Positions 60,145-64,000 of a stretch of DNA of 64,000 nt are shown one piece after another (the first letter of the stretch is position 1; the number at the start of each line of letters is the position of its first letter). The notes under the pieces were generated by a model. The model saw only the letters and a list, made by a program, of their open reading frames with translations. It did not search any database and was not told the DNA's origin. A program made the position numbers and the translations under genes. Origin of the DNA: Corallococcus sp. EGB (GTDB lineage: Bacteria > Myxococcota > Myxococcia > Myxococcales > Myxococcaceae); assembly GCF_019968905.1 (NCBI RefSeq), contig NZ_CP079946.1, positions 2,976,001-3,040,000 of the forward strand, written 5' to 3'.

Positions 60145-61473
60145 ATGGAAGGCCGACTGCTTCTGAAGAACTGCGCCGTGTTCCGTGCGGACGGTCGCGT
60201 CCGTCACGGCATGGCCGTCGTGGTCGAAGAGGGCATCATCCGCCGCGTCGCCCCCGACGCCGAGGTGCCCGTGCTGCCCGGTGACTGGGAGGTCGCCTGT
60301 CGCGGCCGGCTCGTCGTCCCCGGCCTCGTGGACTGTCACTCGCACATGGTCAACGGGCAGCTCCTGCCCCCCAATGGCGACTTCCTCCTGCGCCAGCCCC
60401 GCTCGCGCCTGGAGCGCATGCGCTCCGTGGCCAACCTCCTCACCTCCGAGGACGTGGAGGTCCTGACCCGCTTCGCCGCCGCCCGCGCGCTGCTGGATGG
60501 CGTCTCCCTCGTCGTGGACCACCTGTCGTGCCCTACCGACGTCGCCGGCGCCCTGGAGGCCCAGGCCCGCGCCGCGAACGCCGTGGGCCTCCGCCTGGTC
60601 GCATCCCACTCCACGCACAGCCTGGATGGCGCCGCCGCCGCTGACGCCCAGGCCGACGCCAACGCCGACTTCGTCCGCCGCTACCGCGAACACCCTCGCG
60701 TCCGTGGCGCGCTGGGCTTCCACGCGTCCTACACCTGCGAGGACGCCCTCCTCACCCGCATCGCCCGGCTGCGCTCGGAGCTGAACGCGCCCGTTGTCTT
60801 CCACCTCGCCGAGAACGAGGACGACCTCTCCACCACCTACGCCACGCACGGCCGCCGCGTCGTGCCCCGCCTGGACGCCCTGGGCCTCCTGGGCCCCCAC
60901 GCCATCGCCGGCTACCCTCGCGCCGTCGAGCGCTCCGAGTCCGAACGCCTGGCCGCCTCCGGCACCTTCATCGCCCTCACGCCCCGCGCCACGCGCTCCA
61001 TGGACCGCGCCGCCGAGTCCGCCGACGGCGCGCTGTCCAGCCTCCACCTCGTGGGCCTGGGCACCGGCGGCCATGGCACCCTCCAGGAGGAGCTGGCTGG
61101 GGCGCTCGTCAGCATGCTGTCCCTGGCTCGCTCCGGTCGCATGCCGGACCTGGACGACTCGCTGGCGCACCTGTTCGTCAGCGGCCCAGCGGAGCTGTGC
61201 ACCCGCCTGTACGGCAAGCCGTCGGGCGGCGTGGACGAGGGCAGCATCGCGGACCTCGTCGTCTACGACGCCATCCCCGCCGCGGACCCGGAAACGGGGT
61301 ACTCGCCCTACCTCCTGGGCCAGCTCACCGCCTCCCGCGTGGCGTGGACCATCGTCGATGGCCGCGTCTGCGTCCGCGAAGGGCAGCTGCTGGGCAATGA
61401 CTTCGTGGACCTGGCCCGCGACGCCGCCGCCGCGCTCGCCCGCGTCTGGTCCCGCGCACGGCTGGGTTCGTAG
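60145..61473 (+). CDS. Amidohydrolase-superfamily protein lacking the usual metal-binding Asp
   Basis: This 442-residue TIM-barrel hydrolase is of the SsnA/chlorohydrolase type. The first metal site is H65/H67 in GLVDCHSHMVNG. Further expected residues are His in ALGFHASYTC and His/Glu in VVFHLAENEDD. The expected GTDG with the catalytic Asp reads GLGTGGHGT here (about 61055-61080), so the Asp is missing. The C-terminal beta-sandwich with GSIADLVVYD and VDGRVCVREGQLL is intact. The ATG at 60145 has GGGAAGG upstream. Substrate is unknown, and activity is doubtful if the Asp is truly absent. Confidence 0.85.
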   Translation: MEGRLLLKNCAVFRADGRVRHGMAVVVEEGIIRRVAPDAEVPVLPGDWEVACRGRLVVPGLVDCHSHMVNGQLLPPNGDFLLRQPRSRLERMRSVANLLTSEDVEVLTRFAAARALLDGVSLVVDHLSCPTDVAGALEAQARAANAVGLRLVASHSTHSLDGAAAADAQADANADFVRRYREHPRVRGALGFHASYTCEDALLTRIARLRSELNAPVVFHLAENEDDLSTTYATHGRRVVPRLDALGLLGPHAIAGYPRAVERSESERLAASGTFIALTPRATRSMDRAAESADGALSSLHLVGLGTGGHGTLQEELAGALVSMLSLARSGRMPDLDDSLAHLFVSGPAELCTRLYGKPSGGVDEGSIADLVVYDAIPAADPETGYSPYLLGQLTASRVAWTIVDGRVCVREGQLLGNDFVDLARDAAAALARVWSRARLGS

Positions 61474-61487
61474 GGTAGAAGGGGCGC

Positions 61488-62474
61488 GTGAGTGCCCTGC
61501 CTCCCCGCCTCGTGGACCTGCTGCGCGCCTCCCGCGCCCGCCGGGGTCCGCTGCTCGCCGACCCCGCCACCTCCGCCTTCCGCCTCCTCAACGGCGCCGC
61601 GGATGGCGTGCCCGACGTGACGGCCGACATCTTCGGCGACGTCGTCGTGGTCAGCCTCTACCGCGACCTGACCGAGGCCGAAGAAGCCACGCTGCTCGAC
61701 GCCTCCGTCACCGCGTGGTCCCCTCGCAGCGTCTACCTGAAGCGCCGTCCCCGTGAGGCGCGCGTGCTCGCCAACGTGGCGAAGGACGCGCTCGCTCCAG
61801 AGTCCGCTGCCCGGGGCGAGCCCGTGGAGGACTTCGTCTCGAAGGAGAACGGCCTGTCCTTCCACATCCGCCCCGGACAGGGCCTGTCCGTGGGCCTCTA
61901 CCTGGACATGCGCGACACCCGCGCGTGGCTCCAGTCCCAGGCCTCCGGCCTCACCGTCCTCAACCTCTTCGCGTACACGTGCGCCTTCGGCGTCGCCGCG
62001 ACCGCCGGGGGCGCGAAGCGCGTGCTCAACATGGACGCCAGCCGCCGCGTGCTCGAGTGGGGCGAGGAGAACGCGCGCCTCAACGGCCAATCCGTGGACC
62101 GCTATGACTACGTGGCTGGCGATGTCTTCGATTGGCTCGGGAGGCTCGCGAAGAAAGGGGAGTCCTTCGATGTCGTGGTCTCCGACCCGCCGTCGTTCTC
62201 CACCACCAAGACGACCCGCTTCTCCGCCGCCCGCGACTACGCCCGCCTGGCCGAGTCCGCGGCGAGGGTGGTGGCGCCCCAGGGCCGTCTGGTTGCCTGC
62301 TGCAACCTGGCGGGACTGCCCCTGCGCCGCTTCGAGACGATGGTGCTGGAGGGCGTGACGCGGGCTGGCAGGAGCGGGAAGACGGTGGGGTCGTTGGGTC
62401 CCTCGGGGCTCGACTTTCCGGCGCCCGCGGGTGAGGAACCGGCGCTCAAGGTGCTCGTCGTCCAACTTCGTTAG
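61488..62474 (+). CDS. Class I SAM-dependent RNA methyltransferase, RlmI-like
   Basis: This 328-residue protein resembles 23S rRNA (cytosine-5) methyltransferase RlmI. It has a short N-terminal domain with YLKRRPREAR, the segment LSVGLYLDMRDTRAWL, the SAM site LNLFAYTCAFGVAA and the catalytic-loop motif SDPPSFSTTK. A Cys pair (ACCNLAG) lies after the fifth strand. It starts with a GTG 14 bases after the amidohydrolase stop, with AGAAGGGG upstream, and probably shares its transcript. The exact rRNA target is inferred from the family only. Confidence 0.85.
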   Translation: MSALPPRLVDLLRASRARRGPLLADPATSAFRLLNGAADGVPDVTADIFGDVVVVSLYRDLTEAEEATLLDASVTAWSPRSVYLKRRPREARVLANVAKDALAPESAARGEPVEDFVSKENGLSFHIRPGQGLSVGLYLDMRDTRAWLQSQASGLTVLNLFAYTCAFGVAATAGGAKRVLNMDASRRVLEWGEENARLNGQSVDRYDYVAGDVFDWLGRLAKKGESFDVVVSDPPSFSTTKTTRFSAARDYARLAESAARVVAPQGRLVACCNLAGLPLRRFETMVLEGVTRAGRSGKTVGSLGPSGLDFPAPAGEEPALKVLVVQLR

Positions 62475-62508
62475 CGCCCGTGGGCGGGGCGCGGCTACAT
62501 TGCTTTCC

Positions 62509-63729
62509 ATGGCCCCCGCCACCTCCTCGCCCGCGCGTGACGCGTTCCGCTTTGGCAAGTACCGGCTCATCGACCGGATTGCTGTCGGGGGCATGGCGGA
62601 GATCTTCCTCGCGCATGAGCTGGATGACAGCGGCGACGAGACGCCCATCGTCATCAAGCGCATCCGTCCGCATCTGTCCAAGCACGCGGCCTTCGTGAAG
62701 ATGTTCCTCAACGAGGCGCGGCTGGCCGCCCAGCTCAACCACCCCAACATCGTGCAGATCCACGACCTGGGGAAGATCGTCGACAGCTACTTCATCGCCA
62801 TGGAGTACGTGTCCGGCCGCGACATGCGCCGCGTCGTGCCCAAGGCGGAGACCCTGGGGATCCCCTTCCCCATGGTGTACGCGCTGAAGATCGCCTCCTG
62901 CGTCTGCGCGGGCCTCCACTACGCGCACACGAAGAAGGACCGCTTCGGCAACCCGCTCAACATCGTCCACCGCGACGTGACGCCGGAGAACATCGTCGTC
63001 GCGTTCGACGGCTCGGTGAAGGTGCTCGACTTCGGCATCGCCAAGGCCGCCAACCAGGTGGAGGAGACGCGCTCGGGCGAAATCAAGGGCAAGCTCAGCT
63101 ACCTGTCCCCGGAGCAGTGCCTGGGCCGGCCGCTCGACAACCGCAGCGACATCTTCTCGCTGGGCACCGTCCTCTACGAGTGGCTCACCGGCTTCAAGCT
63201 CTTCACCGGCGACTCCGACGTCGCCGTCATGCGCAGCATCACCGAAGCCAAAATCTACGCGCCGTCGTACTTCCGCGAGGACCTGCCGGAGCGCGTGGAG
63301 GCCATCCTGATGCGCGCGCTCGCCCGTGACCGCGAGCGCCGCTACCAGACGGCGTTGGACATGCAGCGCGACCTGGACGACTTCCTGGAGTCCTACGACT
63401 TCACGCCCACGCCGCTGCACCTGGCCAACTTCGTCAAGCAGCTCTTCGAGGACGAGCGCCCGCAGGAGCTGAAGCGGCTGTCCACGCGCCAGTCCTCCGC
63501 GCCCACGTCGGAGATGGCCGTGGAGGTGGCGGCGGTGGCGGCGTTCGTGGACGCCTCGCCCACGGAGGCCATGCGCCTGGACGACCTCCCCGGCACCGAG
63601 CCGCGACTGCTCGCGATGCCCCTGGACCCCGTGCTGTACGCGAAGCTGGAGGCCCAGGCGCGCAAGGCGAATGTCTCCATCGCGAAGCTCGCGGCGGACG
63701 TGCTGGAGGGATGGCTCAAGTCGCGTTGA
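62509..63729 (+). CDS. Cytosolic Ser/Thr protein kinase with a ribbon-helix-helix-like tail
   Basis: This 406-residue protein has a Hanks-type kinase domain over residues 16 to about 290: glycine loop IAVGGMAEIF, VIKRIRP Lys, catalytic HRDVTPEN, DFGIAK and the APE-equivalent LSPEQ. No transmembrane segment follows, unlike many PknB-type kinases. The tail is low-complexity and then ends in MPLDPVLYAKLEAQARKANV..., a short strand plus two helices resembling ribbon-helix-helix DNA-binding proteins. The ATG at 62509 is preferred over upstream in-frame starts that overlap the methyltransferase gene. Kinases of this soluble type are abundant in myxobacteria. Confidence 0.9.
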   Translation: MAPATSSPARDAFRFGKYRLIDRIAVGGMAEIFLAHELDDSGDETPIVIKRIRPHLSKHAAFVKMFLNEARLAAQLNHPNIVQIHDLGKIVDSYFIAMEYVSGRDMRRVVPKAETLGIPFPMVYALKIASCVCAGLHYAHTKKDRFGNPLNIVHRDVTPENIVVAFDGSVKVLDFGIAKAANQVEETRSGEIKGKLSYLSPEQCLGRPLDNRSDIFSLGTVLYEWLTGFKLFTGDSDVAVMRSITEAKIYAPSYFREDLPERVEAILMRALARDRERRYQTALDMQRDLDDFLESYDFTPTPLHLANFVKQLFEDERPQELKRLSTRQSSAPTSEMAVEVAAVAAFVDASPTEAMRLDDLPGTEPRLLAMPLDPVLYAKLEAQARKANVSIAKLAADVLEGWLKSR

Positions 63730-63751
63730 TCCGCGTGCCGTTGCTCACCCC

Positions 63752-64000
63752 ATGCCCCGGCTGAAGCTGACGCTCGAATACGAAGGCACCCGATACGTGG
63801 GCTGGCAGGTGCAGCCCCAGGGCCCGTCCATCCAGTCCACGCTCCAGGACGCGCTCCAGAAGCTTTTGGGGGAACGCGTGTCCGTGGCCTCCGCAGGCCG
63901 CACCGACGCGGGCGTTCACGCGACGGGGCAGGTGGCCTGCTTCGACACGCCGCGCGTGCTGCCGATGAAGGCCTACACCATGGGCCTCAACAGCATCCTC
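63752..64000 (+). CDS. truA: tRNA pseudouridine synthase A (3' end outside window)
   Basis: The first 83 residues are in the window. They start MPRLKLTLEYEGTRYVGWQVQP and contain AGRTDAGVHA, the TruA signature with the catalytic Asp. The enzyme converts uridines 38-40 of tRNA anticodon stems to pseudouridine. The ATG lies 22 bases after the kinase stop. Only the truncation by the window end prevents a full description. Confidence 0.93.
   Translation, partial: MPRLKLTLEYEGTRYVGWQVQPQGPSIQSTLQDALQKLLGERVSVASAGRTDAGVHATGQVACFDTPRVLPMKAYTMGLNSIL

Overview
The window is very GC-rich DNA from a fruiting myxobacterium of the Myxococcus/Corallococcus group (suborder Cystobacterineae). The strongest evidence is a complete mrpA-mrpB-mrpC developmental regulatory locus (35222-38688). 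Supporting evidence is a giant NRPS gene, an RHS toxin gene with TIG-domain lipoprotein partner, a cytosolic Ser/Thr kinase of the myxobacterial type, and the GC-biased codon use. The species cannot be fixed from this sequence alone.

Region 1 (1-25026) is the 3' part of a nonribosomal peptide synthetase. The frame is open from base 2, so the gene starts upstream of the window. Eight modules are visible: A-T, then seven C-A-T, then a type I thioesterase. No epimerase, methyltransferase or heterocyclisation domain is seen. All C domains look LCL-type. Hand-read binding-pocket codes suggest Val-Val-Ala-Ala-Ala-(basic?)-Ala-Val for the visible part. Parts of the gene are near-identical copies of each other, which points to recent module duplication and A-domain conversion. 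A small four-helix membrane protein is translationally coupled to its end.

Region 2 (25027-43327) is mostly ordinary chromosome. It holds ribosomal protein L31, an orphan DPPY DNA methyltransferase, an M1 aminopeptidase, a fadN/fadA beta-oxidation pair, a membrane-anchored MutS-like ATPase and an outer-membrane-type protein. The mrpC, mrpB and mrpA genes follow, with a sigma-54 promoter and nested palindromes upstream of mrpC. After them come a membrane/spermidine-synthase-like fusion, a Flp-type pilin and a polytopic membrane protein.

Region 3 (43328-58597) is an accessory island. An IS1182-type element and an IS5-type element lie end to end at its left, the second apparently inserted in the terminal repeat of the first. 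An IS630-type element with a frameshifted transposase lies at its right. Between them are a MauG/cytochrome-c-peroxidase-like protein, a lipoprotein with TIG domains and 633-bp tandem repeats, a 1822-residue RHS lipoprotein whose tip looks like a JAB/DUF4329-type metalloprotease toxin, and a small gene that is the obvious immunity candidate.

Region 4 (58603-64000) starts with the 3' remnant of a Cys-rich exported protein cut off by the IS630 element. Three small genes in tight succession follow, two of them membrane proteins. The window closes with an amidohydrolase-like protein that lacks the usual metal-binding Asp, an RlmI-type RNA methyltransferase, a Ser/Thr protein kinase with a possible DNA-binding tail, and the 5' end of truA.
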